DNA of 38,217 nt from Paludibacteraceae bacterium (lineage in GTDB: Bacteria > Bacteroidota > Bacteroidia > Bacteroidales > Paludibacteraceae). Position 1 is the first letter of the stretch. Each line of letters begins with the position of its first letter. Location of the stretch: positions 1 to 38,217 of the forward strand of contig JAQUTW010000022.1 of NCBI GenBank assembly GCA_028694215.1. Direction: 5' to 3'. Of the stretch, positions 1 through 7,535 are shown piece after piece. The notes beneath the pieces are model-generated. The model was not told the origin of the DNA. It saw only the letters and a list, made by a program, of their open reading frames with translations, and made no database searches. The translations under genes and the position numbers were made by a program.

Positions 1-9
1 TTTTGTACG

Positions 10-79
10 AGATTGTTCATTATATTTAATTATCTGATTAATAATCAAATATACGACTTTTTTGTCAAATGAACAATCT
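10..79 (+). terminator. Nested inverted repeat with T-run, probable terminator of an upstream gene
   Basis: Twelve-base arms at 10-21 (AGATTGTTCATT) and 68-79 (AATGAACAATCT) are perfect reverse complements. Between them lies a second perfect dyad, TGATTA-A-TAATCA, at 35-47. The right arm runs straight into a T-rich stretch (79-85 and beyond), as expected of an intrinsic terminator for a plus-strand gene left of the window. The 46-base loop is long for a terminator, so an operator or attenuator in front of the S74 gene at 111 is an alternative. Confidence 0.45.
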
Positions 80-110
80 TTTTTTACTTTATTTTTTTAC
101 TTTTTCCTAA

Positions 111-1430
111 ATGCACAACAGGTTTTATTTATTCTTTATTGCTGTAGTATTTGCCATATCTGCAAATGCACAAATGAAAGTGTTTAATACCGGAAATGTT
201 TTGATTGGTGGTACATCGGGAACACTCTACGGTAATATTCAATTAAATTTTGGAGAAACGGGAACAAATTCCGGATTGTGTTTCTTTAATAAAACTTATG
301 GGCAGGTAGCATTAAAGATGACCACCAACGACTATCAAGTTTTTTTGGTAGATCCATACAACATAGGATTTGGTTGGTTTGGCGGATCATTGGCAATCGG
401 ACACAAAAATACGATGACTGAATTAGGTGGGCATTTAAATGTTGTACAATCCGGATATGATAATTATATCGGTGTAGCTGCAACTTCGGCATCATCAAAC
501 GGTGTTGCAGTTTATGCTCGCAATAACAGCAACTCGAATACCGGTCGTGCGTTTATGGCTCAGGCTGCAAATAACGGTATCGCTTTTTCATGCGGCTCTG
601 ATACACTGACAGGATTTTATATTTTTGGTAATGGCAGGGCTGTAACACGCGGTATTTGCGTAACTTCCGATTCTACTATGAAAACGGATATTAAATCATT
701 AGAAACCCCACTTCAAAAATTATTAAAATTAAAAGGCGTTTCCTTTGCCTATAAAAGTCAACCGGAAGAAAGTTCAGCTACAAAAGCAACAGAGAAAGAG
801 GAAATTGCGGAGGGAGTAACAGACAGCATAAAAGATAATACCGACAAAATCAAAATCCCAGAATTGAATGCCGATATAATGGATAAAATTGCGGAAGAGA
901 ACAAAACAAAAAAACATATCGGATTTTTAGCACAAGATGTTGAAAAAGTGTTTCCTGATTTGGTAACCACTACAATTGACGGAAAAAAAGCCGTTGCTTA
1001 TACAGAATTGATAGCGGTATTGACAGAAAGTATAAAAGAACAGCAAACAATGATAGATGAAATGAAACTTCAGATTTCCGATTTGGAAAGTGCTTTAGTG
1101 GCTGCCACAGTACAAAAGACACAAAGTATAACTGCCAATACGGAAAAAGTTTCGGAAAACAATCTTTTGGAAGCCAAACTGTTTCAAAATACACCCAACC
1201 CGTTTACTCAAGATACAGAAGTTGCTTTCAGTTTACCGGAAACAGTGCAAAAAGCAGACTTGTATATTTACGACATGAACGGTGCGCAAATAACACAAAT
1301 CGCACTTGCACAGCGTGGTAATGCCGCTGTTACCATAAACGGAGGAAAACTTGCTGCGGGTATGTATCTCTATTCACTTATTGCAGACGGAAAAATTATT
1401 GATACAAAGCGTATGATTCTGACAAAATAA
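111..1430 (+). CDS. Secreted S74 intramolecular-chaperone protein with T9SS type A sorting domain
   Basis: A signal peptide (residues 1-20, ending SANA-Q) is followed by a Gly/Asn-rich beta-structured region to about residue 180 that resembles tail-fibre-like proteins. Next is a peptidase S74 (endosialidase-type chaperone) domain. Its start, TSDSTMKTDIK, has Ser186-Asp187 and Lys191, the Ser and Lys five residues apart that form the self-cleavage dyad of this family. HIGFLAQDVEKVFPDLV and a VAYTELIAVL segment complete the fold, followed by a short coiled coil. Residues 355-439 form a T9SS type A sorting domain (NTPNPF, YDMNGAQI, GMYLY, final KRMILTK). A roughly 45-residue charged insertion sits inside the S74 domain. 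By analogy with phage fibres the chaperone would help the N-terminal part trimerise and then cleave itself off; here that would also separate the sorting domain, so the order of events is unclear. No promoter of the usual type is obvious upstream. Confidence 0.85.
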   Translation: MHNRFYLFFIAVVFAISANAQMKVFNTGNVLIGGTSGTLYGNIQLNFGETGTNSGLCFFNKTYGQVALKMTTNDYQVFLVDPYNIGFGWFGGSLAIGHKNTMTELGGHLNVVQSGYDNYIGVAATSASSNGVAVYARNNSNSNTGRAFMAQAANNGIAFSCGSDTLTGFYIFGNGRAVTRGICVTSDSTMKTDIKSLETPLQKLLKLKGVSFAYKSQPEESSATKATEKEEIAEGVTDSIKDNTDKIKIPELNADIMDKIAEENKTKKHIGFLAQDVEKVFPDLVTTTIDGKKAVAYTELIAVLTESIKEQQTMIDEMKLQISDLESALVAATVQKTQSITANTEKVSENNLLEAKLFQNTPNPFTQDTEVAFSLPETVQKADLYIYDMNGAQITQIALAQRGNAAVTINGGKLAAGMYLYSLIADGKIIDTKRMILTK

Positions 1431-1455
1431 AAAAGGAGGTTGATATGAAAAAAAT
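1412..1455 (+). repeat. 44-bp direct repeat, copy A
   Basis: Identical over 44 bases to 3320-3363. This copy spans the last five codons and stop of the S74 gene (ATGATTCTGACAAAATAA), a full Shine-Dalgarno and the first codons (ATGAAAAAAAT) of the next gene. Distance between copies is 1,908 bp, which contains exactly two complete cargo genes. Here the S74 codons are in use; in copy B they are non-coding. Confidence 0.97.
1433..1440 (+). promoter_or_regulatory. Perfect Shine-Dalgarno (AAGGAGGT)
   Basis: AAGGAGGT is followed by TGAT and then the ATG at 1445, which fixes the start of the cargo gene. It matches the full anti-Shine-Dalgarno core. Other genes in the window lack such a site, as is normal in Bacteroidota, so this leader is exceptional. 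Confidence 0.85.
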
Positions 1456-2392
1456 ACTTGTTTTAATATTTTTATGCACTTTCGTATATTATGGTGAATG
1501 TCAGACAAATACACATGATATTTTTGCACCAATAAATGCGGAATGGTATTACAATTGTTGTGCTGAGGGAAATATTAATAGTAGCCATTTAAATTATATC
1601 ATTTCAAAAAAAGACACCATTATTGGAAAAGATTCTTGCCATATTTTACAACAATATCGAGATAATTCCACAACCGTAAATGCAGAATATATTATCAGGC
1701 AAGACGATGGCAAAATCTATTACTATTATCAAAAGCAGTATAATTTATTATTTGATTTTGGTGTAGAAATAAATGATATTGTCGAATTTAAATTTATCTA
1801 TAAAAAATATACCGATAATATTCTTTTTCAAAAGGACACCGTTTTATCTGCAAGATATAAAGTAAAGAATATTACGACAAACGCTCAATATCAAAAAATC
1901 TTTACAACAAAAATTTTGGATGACGACAAAGTTATAGAAAATGGAAAAGAAATTTTTCCGAATTATTATTCCTACACTGAGAAATTGGGATATGATAGTG
2001 AGTTTATGCCGATATTGGACAACTTAGCATATCCAGCAATAGATAATTTTTTAATGTTACGATGTTACTCGGATAGCTCTTTTGTGTTCATTTCTGATAG
2101 GTGGGAAGCAACATCTTTACCTTGCAACTATTTTACTACAACCGGAATAAATATGATAGAAGCGGAAAGTACGATAAATATATTCCCTAATCCGTTTTAT
2201 GAACATATCTCTGTGTCATCAAATGGTCAAGGATATATTGAGATTATTGATACTAATGGCAATGTTATATATTATTCAAAATTATTGGACGGTCTGAATA
2301 AAATTTCTACCAATCATTTTTTTAAAGGGATTTATGTGATTAAAGTTCAAAATCAAAATAATTGTCAGTCTTTTAAAATTATAAAACTTTAA
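1445..2392 (+). CDS. Small T9SS cargo protein, function unknown
   Basis: A signal peptide (first ~19 residues, ending GECQ-T) precedes a roughly 200-residue domain with many Tyr, Asp and Lys residues and several Cys, and then a T9SS type A sorting domain from about residue 240 (NIFPNPFYEHISV, IEIIDTNGNVIY, KGIYVIKV, end FKIIKL). The middle domain shares the layout of the next two genes (a Dt.i.g...Y/C strand, then a yyy..k..nlLfDFg segment, then a late Cys), so the three look like diverged paralogues. The coding sequence is very AT-rich; 1741-1800 contains only 10 G or C in 60 bases. The product is expected at the cell surface or outside the cell. No catalytic motif was recognised. Confidence 0.8.
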   Translation: MKKILVLIFLCTFVYYGECQTNTHDIFAPINAEWYYNCCAEGNINSSHLNYIISKKDTIIGKDSCHILQQYRDNSTTVNAEYIIRQDDGKIYYYYQKQYNLLFDFGVEINDIVEFKFIYKKYTDNILFQKDTVLSARYKVKNITTNAQYQKIFTTKILDDDKVIENGKEIFPNYYSYTEKLGYDSEFMPILDNLAYPAIDNFLMLRCYSDSSFVFISDRWEATSLPCNYFTTTGINMIEAESTINIFPNPFYEHISVSSNGQGYIEIIDTNGNVIYYSKLLDGLNKISTNHFFKGIYVIKVQNQNNCQSFKIIKL

Positions 2393-2404
2393 AATTTTAA
2401 AACT

Positions 2405-3316
2405 ATGAAAAAAACATCTTTATTACTTCTCATTTTATGCTGTACTATAAATTGTATAGCAGACAATTATTTGCCGTTATTGCAAGAACGTCCACAATGG
2501 AACATTTTACATGCACTGAACACCACGGTACCGGATTTGGATTATAAGAAAACGGAAATATTAAAGCTTGGTACTGATACTATTATTGCAGACAAAACGT
2601 ATTTTAAACTCTTTTCTACTTATAATAAAGAAGCTGCCGATTCCATAATTATTGGTTTTTTGCGGGAAGATATACAAACAAAATGTGTATATTATATGGA
2701 AAATAATAAAAAGGAAAAGTTATTATACGATTTTAATGCACAAGTTGGTGATGTATTATATACATACCAATGTAATCCTTCGATTTCTGATTCATTGCCC
2801 AGTGTTGTAACCGCTATTGATTCAATAAAAATTAATGGTTCGTCCCTCAAAAGATTAACATTGGAGATAACACTTCACAATGAAAAAGAGAGTCGCTTTT
2901 GGATAGAAGGTGTTGGTTCTGAACAAGGATTAATTTATTGCCGATATCCGGGAATGACAGGAACAGAACTTTATTTTTTGCTCTGTATGTATCGAAATAA
3001 TGAGCTATTTTATCAACCTCAATGGGAAATGTTTCACGATTGTTTTATCTGGGAAATAGGAACAAATGTGGCAAATATCAATGTAGATGGTTTTTATATC
3101 AATCAAAATAAATCACATACAATATTGTCAATAATGAATAAAAATGCTCAAACTTTCAACGCATACTTATTTGACATACAGGGTACAAAACTTTATGAAA
3201 CAACCACAACGCAGACCGAAGTAAATATTAATACGGGAAACTATGCCAAAGGTATGTATATTTTAAAAGTCATAACAGGTAATGGTAATCAAAGTATTCA
3301 AAAAATTATTTTATAA
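2405..3316 (+). CDS. Small T9SS cargo protein, paralogue of its neighbours
   Basis: A signal peptide of about 19 residues ends at IADN. The middle domain carries the clearest family pattern: DTIIADKTYFKLF, GFLREDIQ, LLYDFNAQVGDVLY, AIDSIKINGS, FWIEGVGSEQGLIY and a late Cys. The C-terminal region from about residue 225 has a degenerate T9SS type A sorting domain (AYLFDIQGTKLYE, KGMYILKVITG, SIQKIIL) without a clear PNP motif. The gene begins 12 bases after the previous stop and has no Shine-Dalgarno, so it is probably co-transcribed. The DFxxxxGD and WIExxGS motifs recur in the gene at 3353, which supports paralogy. Function is unknown, and no enzyme signature was seen. Confidence 0.78.
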   Translation: MKKTSLLLLILCCTINCIADNYLPLLQERPQWNILHALNTTVPDLDYKKTEILKLGTDTIIADKTYFKLFSTYNKEAADSIIIGFLREDIQTKCVYYMENNKKEKLLYDFNAQVGDVLYTYQCNPSISDSLPSVVTAIDSIKINGSSLKRLTLEITLHNEKESRFWIEGVGSEQGLIYCRYPGMTGTELYFLLCMYRNNELFYQPQWEMFHDCFIWEIGTNVANINVDGFYINQNKSHTILSIMNKNAQTFNAYLFDIQGTKLYETTTTQTEVNINTGNYAKGMYILKVITGNGNQSIQKIIL

Positions 3317-3319
3317 AAT

Positions 3320-3363
3320 TATGATTCTGACAAAATAAAAAAGGAGGTTGATATGAAAAAAAT
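3320..3363 (+). repeat. 44-bp direct repeat, copy B
   Basis: Exact copy of 1412-1455. The segment ATGATTCTGACAAAATAA, which encodes the S74 C-terminus M-I-L-T-K-stop in copy A, lies here in the gap after an unrelated stop codon and codes for nothing in context. It is therefore a duplication scar. The Shine-Dalgarno and first codons it carries serve the gene at 3353. Confidence 0.97.
3341..3348 (+). promoter_or_regulatory. Perfect Shine-Dalgarno (AAGGAGGT), second copy
   Basis: Same leader as 1433-1440, with the same 4-base spacing (TGAT) to the ATG at 3353. It is part of the duplicated 44-bp segment. Confidence 0.85.
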
Positions 3364-4243
3364 CACTTTGTTGGCGAGTTTTGTAAGTTGTTTATTTTTA
3401 CAAGTACACTCACAAACATCATTCAATAATACGATTGTAAATGATCATACAGCATGGGCAACATTGGGAATTGTTACCTGTTCCAATTGCCCGATATGGA
3501 CAGAATATATTTATTTTGACGGAGACTCTGTCTTTTCTAATAATTCATATAAAAAGATATTTTCCACCGAAGATAAATTACACGAGAAGATTCAATATAA
3601 AGGATTAATGAGAGAACAAAATAAGAAAACATATTTTATACCTGTTGATTCTATGCAAGAATACGTAATTTATGATTTCTCACTGAAAAAGGATATGAGT
3701 TTTAATTATATAGAACCTTGGAGTGGATACTCAGTTGAGTACTATGTTAACAAAATTGATTCTATAGAAATTAATGGCATTCAAAAACAAAGAATTCAAT
3801 TGACAGAACAACCACATAGTGATTATACACGTGCTACATGGATAGAAAATGTCGGCAGCTTAAATGGATTATTTTATCCTTGTGGTGTATTAGTGCCTGG
3901 TAGTACAAGAACATTATTGTGTTATTTTCAGAATAGTGAAGTTATTTACAAAAATCAGGAATACTCTAAATGTTATTACGATAATGATGATACTCTTATA
4001 AAAACGACAATAACAGATAATAATTACACTATTTTCCCGAATCCTGTTGACGATGTTTTAAATATTGTCTGTTTAGACAACACTATATCACGAATTGATT
4101 TTTTTGATGTGTCAGGACAACACGTATATCGTCAGAGTTACCAAGAAATGATTGATATAGGTCATTTACAAAAAGGCTTTTATCTGTTGAAAGTATATGA
4201 TATAAACGATAAAGTTTCGGCATTTAAAATTTTTAAAAAATAA
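3353..4243 (+). CDS. Small T9SS cargo protein, third paralogue
   Basis: A signal peptide (about 20 residues, ending VHSQ-T) is followed by the same middle-domain pattern as the preceding gene: FDGDSVFSNNSYKKIFST, GLMREQNKKTYF, VIYDFSLKKDM, KIDSIEINGIQKQRIQL, TWIENVGSLNGLFYP and LLCYF. A T9SS type A sorting domain starts near residue 220 (YTIFPNPVDDVLNI, IDFFDVSGQHVY, KGFYLLKVYD, AFKIFKK). The start is fixed by the Shine-Dalgarno. The stop is 4 bases before the next start, which implies co-transcription with the cysteine peptidase. Function is unknown; the protein is presumably surface-exposed or released after PorU cleavage. Confidence 0.8.
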   Translation: MKKITLLASFVSCLFLQVHSQTSFNNTIVNDHTAWATLGIVTCSNCPIWTEYIYFDGDSVFSNNSYKKIFSTEDKLHEKIQYKGLMREQNKKTYFIPVDSMQEYVIYDFSLKKDMSFNYIEPWSGYSVEYYVNKIDSIEINGIQKQRIQLTEQPHSDYTRATWIENVGSLNGLFYPCGVLVPGSTRTLLCYFQNSEVIYKNQEYSKCYYDNDDTLIKTTITDNNYTIFPNPVDDVLNIVCLDNTISRIDFFDVSGQHVYRQSYQEMIDIGHLQKGFYLLKVYDINDKVSAFKIFKK

Positions 4244-4247
4244 AATT

Positions 4248-6101
4248 ATGAACACACCAAAGAAACTATTGATTTTAATATTACTTTTAATTAGTATGGG
4301 GAGATTGTTAGCTCAAACACTTGTATCTGCCAATAAACTCACACAAAGCACTACGTTCACAATTAATCAAATGAAAAATATTAGCACTAAAACCGTCGTT
4401 GCTTCAGGTCAAGCTATTTTTTTTTCCAAATCAGGTTATATTCGAATCTTACTTTCCAATGATATAGGTTATGATTTATTAGTGTATGAAAGTTTTCCCT
4501 TACTTGCCCTTAATGGCATAGATAACTTTAATGATGCAGTTATAGAAACTATAAATATCCCTTATGGTATTGCGTTGACAACAATCAAGATAGAAATTAA
4601 AAATGCCGAATTAAGAAATTTATCCGTTAATGTTTCAAAAACACAAACTTCTATACTAACAAAACAAAATAAAATAAACAAAATATCATTAATAAATCAT
4701 AATCTGCGATCTCAAAATGCACTTTGGGTAGCAGGAGAAACAGCTATATCTCAATTAAGTTATCAAGATAAAAAAGGATTATTTAATGGTCATATTCCTG
4801 ATTTACAAGGATTTGAATATTACACAGGAGGGGTTTTTGAGCTGCAAAACGATAGCACAACATTTAGTAAAACAGCAATGGTTGAATCTTCTTATGTATC
4901 ATCTTTCGATTGGCGAAACAGACATGGTCGGAATTGGGTAACTACTGTAAAAAATCAATACCCTTGTGGTAGTTGTGGTATATTTGCAGTAACAGGGGCA
5001 ATCGAAGCTTTAATCAATTTATATTTTAACCAAATCTTAAACAAAGACCTTTCAGAGCAAGAAATGGTTTCTTGTATTTCAAATGGAGGCAATTGTGCTA
5101 CAAACACAGGTTGGTCACCTAGTGCGGTTATTGATTATATAATAACGTATGGCATATCAGAAGAACTATGTTTCCCTTATGTCGCAACAGATTTGCCATG
5201 TACAAATAAGTGTACCAATCCAACAGAAAACATTAAAGTTAACGGTAGAATCACGTTAGGTTCTAGTACATTTCCTCAAACAGAAGAAGCTATAAAACAT
5301 AATCTTATACATTATGGACCATTAAGTTGTGGAATTTATTCATGGGGACACGCAATGACTTTAATAGGATTTGGTACAATCCAAGTAGGCGATACTGTAT
5401 ATCAAGGAATACAAGGAGGAGGAACAGCCCCTATTATTATAGAGAATGGTAATCCTAATATAGGAAAAACTTTTTGGACTTTTAAAAATAGTTATGGAGA
5501 ACAATGGGGACAACAATACAATTCTAATGGTTTTTGTTCTGTTATTGTTGATGTTAATAACATAGGATGGACATATACAATATTAACACCTATCACGAGT
5601 CTTAACTATACAAATTCCGATATTGTTTGCGAAGATAAAGATGGTGATGGTTATTATAATTGGGGAATAGGTGAGAAACCAAGTACTTGTCCATGTTGTG
5701 CTTTGGATACACCGGATGGCGATGATTCTGATCCAACAGCAGGTCCAATGGATGCTTATGGCAATTTACAAGTGCTATCATCACCATATATATACGCAGA
5801 TTCCATTGTTAATACAAATCAAGCATGGTCATCTATCCACCGTATTTGTGGCAATTTGCTGATTTCTAACAGTACATTAACACTTACAGGCACTTTGGTC
5901 ATGCCGTTAAATTACACAATAACTATTCAAAACGGAGGAGAGCTAATTGTATATGGAAATATTAAAAATGCCAATATTAATGTACAAAATGGTGGTAAAT
6001 TGATTTTACGAAATGGCGGAATTATAGAGCGTTCAACTGGTGATGAAATAACAGTAGCAAATGGTGCAATATTTGAAAATCATGCAGGAGAAATAAAATA
6101 A
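4248..6101 (+). CDS. Secreted papain-like (C1A) cysteine peptidase
   Basis: A signal peptide (residues 1-22, ending LLAQ-T) and a long N-terminal region that may be a propeptide precede a papain-type catalytic domain from about residue 215 (SFDWRNRHGRNWVTTVKNQ). The expected residues are present: oxyanion Gln237, nucleophile Cys243 in PCGSCG, His368 in WGHAMTLIGFG and Asn414 in FKNSYG. Two usual tryptophans are replaced: the residue after the nucleophile is Gly244, and the one after Asn-Ser is Tyr416. After the peptidase comes an acidic DGDGYYNWG...DGDDSDP stretch, probably calcium-binding. A run of short beta repeats then ends the protein (NGGELIVYG, NGGKLILRNGG). No canonical T9SS sorting domain is visible at the C-terminus, so how it is exported beyond the periplasm is unclear. 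Confidence 0.85.
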   Translation: MNTPKKLLILILLLISMGRLLAQTLVSANKLTQSTTFTINQMKNISTKTVVASGQAIFFSKSGYIRILLSNDIGYDLLVYESFPLLALNGIDNFNDAVIETINIPYGIALTTIKIEIKNAELRNLSVNVSKTQTSILTKQNKINKISLINHNLRSQNALWVAGETAISQLSYQDKKGLFNGHIPDLQGFEYYTGGVFELQNDSTTFSKTAMVESSYVSSFDWRNRHGRNWVTTVKNQYPCGSCGIFAVTGAIEALINLYFNQILNKDLSEQEMVSCISNGGNCATNTGWSPSAVIDYIITYGISEELCFPYVATDLPCTNKCTNPTENIKVNGRITLGSSTFPQTEEAIKHNLIHYGPLSCGIYSWGHAMTLIGFGTIQVGDTVYQGIQGGGTAPIIIENGNPNIGKTFWTFKNSYGEQWGQQYNSNGFCSVIVDVNNIGWTYTILTPITSLNYTNSDIVCEDKDGDGYYNWGIGEKPSTCPCCALDTPDGDDSDPTAGPMDAYGNLQVLSSPYIYADSIVNTNQAWSSIHRICGNLLISNSTLTLTGTLVMPLNYTITIQNGGELIVYGNIKNANINVQNGGKLILRNGGIIERSTGDEITVANGAIFENHAGEIK

Positions 6102-6137
6102 TATAAGAATGATCGTTTCACTTTAAATTTTACAACT

Positions 6138-7337
6138 ATGAAAAGAAAATTAAACTTTATGTTGGCAGCTTTATGTATTGCCATGTTGATTTCTTGCGAA
6201 AAGCAGCAGGAAATAGATGTTACTCCTGTTTTTAAGGAGAAAATCAGTGGCTTTGTTCAAAAAGGACCATTTATCAACGGTTCTGCCATTACTATTTCGG
6301 AATTAAATGCACGGATGGGACAAACCGGGAAAACATTTAATGCACAGATACTTAACAACGAAGGGACCTTTGAACTGACTGATATTGAATTGGCTTCTAA
6401 TTATGTGGAATTAAAAGCCAACGGCTTTTATTTCAATGAAGTATCCGGCACAACTTCGGATGCACCACTTACACTTTATGCATTTGCCGATTTGAAAGAA
6501 ATTAGCACGCTTAATGTGAATATCCTTTCGCATCTGGAAAAGAATCGTATTGCTTATTTAGTATCTCATGGTACAGAATTTGCAACGGCAAAAAAACAGG
6601 CACAAAAAGAAGTTTTGGCTATTTTCTCCATCAACAAAGAAAATATGGCTCAGTCCGATTTACTGAATATAGCCCAAACAGGCGATGACAATGCTATCTT
6701 GTTGGCGGTATCTCTTATAGCACAAGGCTTCCGAACCGAAGCGGAATTATCGGAATTGTTGGCCAATATCAGTACCGATATTTCTACAGACGGCAAATTA
6801 GATGATTTGACATTAGGTTCAGCATTATTAAACCATGCCAAATTGCTCAATTTGAAACAGATACGTACCAATTTAGAAGAACGTTACACAAATTTGGGTG
6901 CCGAGGCTTCTATTCCGGAATTTGAAAGATTTGTCAATCAATTTATTACCAATACCACATATACTTATAGCAATAACATTGTGTACCCTGAAACAGGACT
7001 GTTTGGTCAAAATGTGTTATTTGGTAACCGTTCGACCATTGCCGTAGGAGAATACAGTATTACTGCCAATTTACCCAAAGGCACTTCCTTAAAAATTGTT
7101 GTAACCAGTGACAGAGTAGCTTTTGGAGCTTTCCCTGATACTCCTGTCAATTTTACTCTGAGCAACAACACGCTTACTTCCGTTGAGTCTGGCAAATCGT
7201 GTGATATTAAATTTGTTGTGCGACCGGCTTACACATTTTTTGAATATACCAACAATAATATTGTAATTGATATTTACGAAAATGGAAATGTTACTCCAAC
7301 CCATACAAAAACAATAGACATAGAAGAAGATAAATAA
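6138..7337 (+). CDS. Lipoprotein of unknown function
   Basis: A type II signal peptide ends in the lipobox LISC with Cys20, so the mature protein should be a membrane-anchored lipoprotein. Residues 35-130 look like a beta-sandwich or carboxypeptidase-regulatory-like fold (SGFVQKGPFINGSAITISELN, NNEGTFELTDIEL, VELKANGFYFNEV). A helical middle follows (NILSHLEKNRIAYL, AKKQAQKEVLAIF), and then a C-terminal beta domain. This layout recurs in surface proteins of Bacteroidota and related phyla, but I know no assigned function. It lies 36 bases after the cysteine peptidase and is followed by a strong terminator, so it may be the last gene of the island's transcription unit. Its base composition is less AT-rich than the cargo genes. 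Confidence 0.75.
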   Translation: MKRKLNFMLAALCIAMLISCEKQQEIDVTPVFKEKISGFVQKGPFINGSAITISELNARMGQTGKTFNAQILNNEGTFELTDIELASNYVELKANGFYFNEVSGTTSDAPLTLYAFADLKEISTLNVNILSHLEKNRIAYLVSHGTEFATAKKQAQKEVLAIFSINKENMAQSDLLNIAQTGDDNAILLAVSLIAQGFRTEAELSELLANISTDISTDGKLDDLTLGSALLNHAKLLNLKQIRTNLEERYTNLGAEASIPEFERFVNQFITNTTYTYSNNIVYPETGLFGQNVLFGNRSTIAVGEYSITANLPKGTSLKIVVTSDRVAFGAFPDTPVNFTLSNNTLTSVESGKSCDIKFVVRPAYTFFEYTNNNIVIDIYENGNVTPTHTKTIDIEEDK

Positions 7338-7357
7338 AAAGGATTTACTAAAATGAC

Positions 7358-7394
7358 CATAATGGCAGCTCCAAAAGGCTGCCATTATGTTTTT
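7358..7394 (+). terminator. Rho-independent terminator of the secretion island
   Basis: A perfect 12-bp stem, CATAATGGCAGC (7358-7369) with GCTGCCATTATG (7378-7389), has an 8-base loop and is followed by TTTTTG. It closes the accessory block in front of rpsA. Confidence 0.9.
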
Positions 7395-7444
7395 GCGACA
7401 CGTTTTTACCACATCGTTTCTTTCACTTTTTCCGGTATCATAAA

Positions 7445-7476
7445 TTTGTATAATCCAATAAATTAATCTACCTTTG
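7445..7476 (+). promoter_or_regulatory. Bacteroidota-type promoter of rpsA
   Basis: TTTG at 7445-7448, 20 bases, then TACCTTTG at 7469-7476. This matches the -33/-7 consensus exactly. Transcription would start near 7482, giving a leader of about 50 bases to the ATG at 7536. Confidence 0.85.
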
Positions 7477-7535
7477 CAGGCGATTTTTACTCAACATAAT
7501 GTCTAACCCATTTATTAAAAAAACTAACAAAGAAA

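Noticed and set aside
7089-7412. Minus-strand 107-residue open frame at the end of the lipoprotein gene
   Set aside because: It runs through the terminator hairpin and antisense to a well-structured gene.
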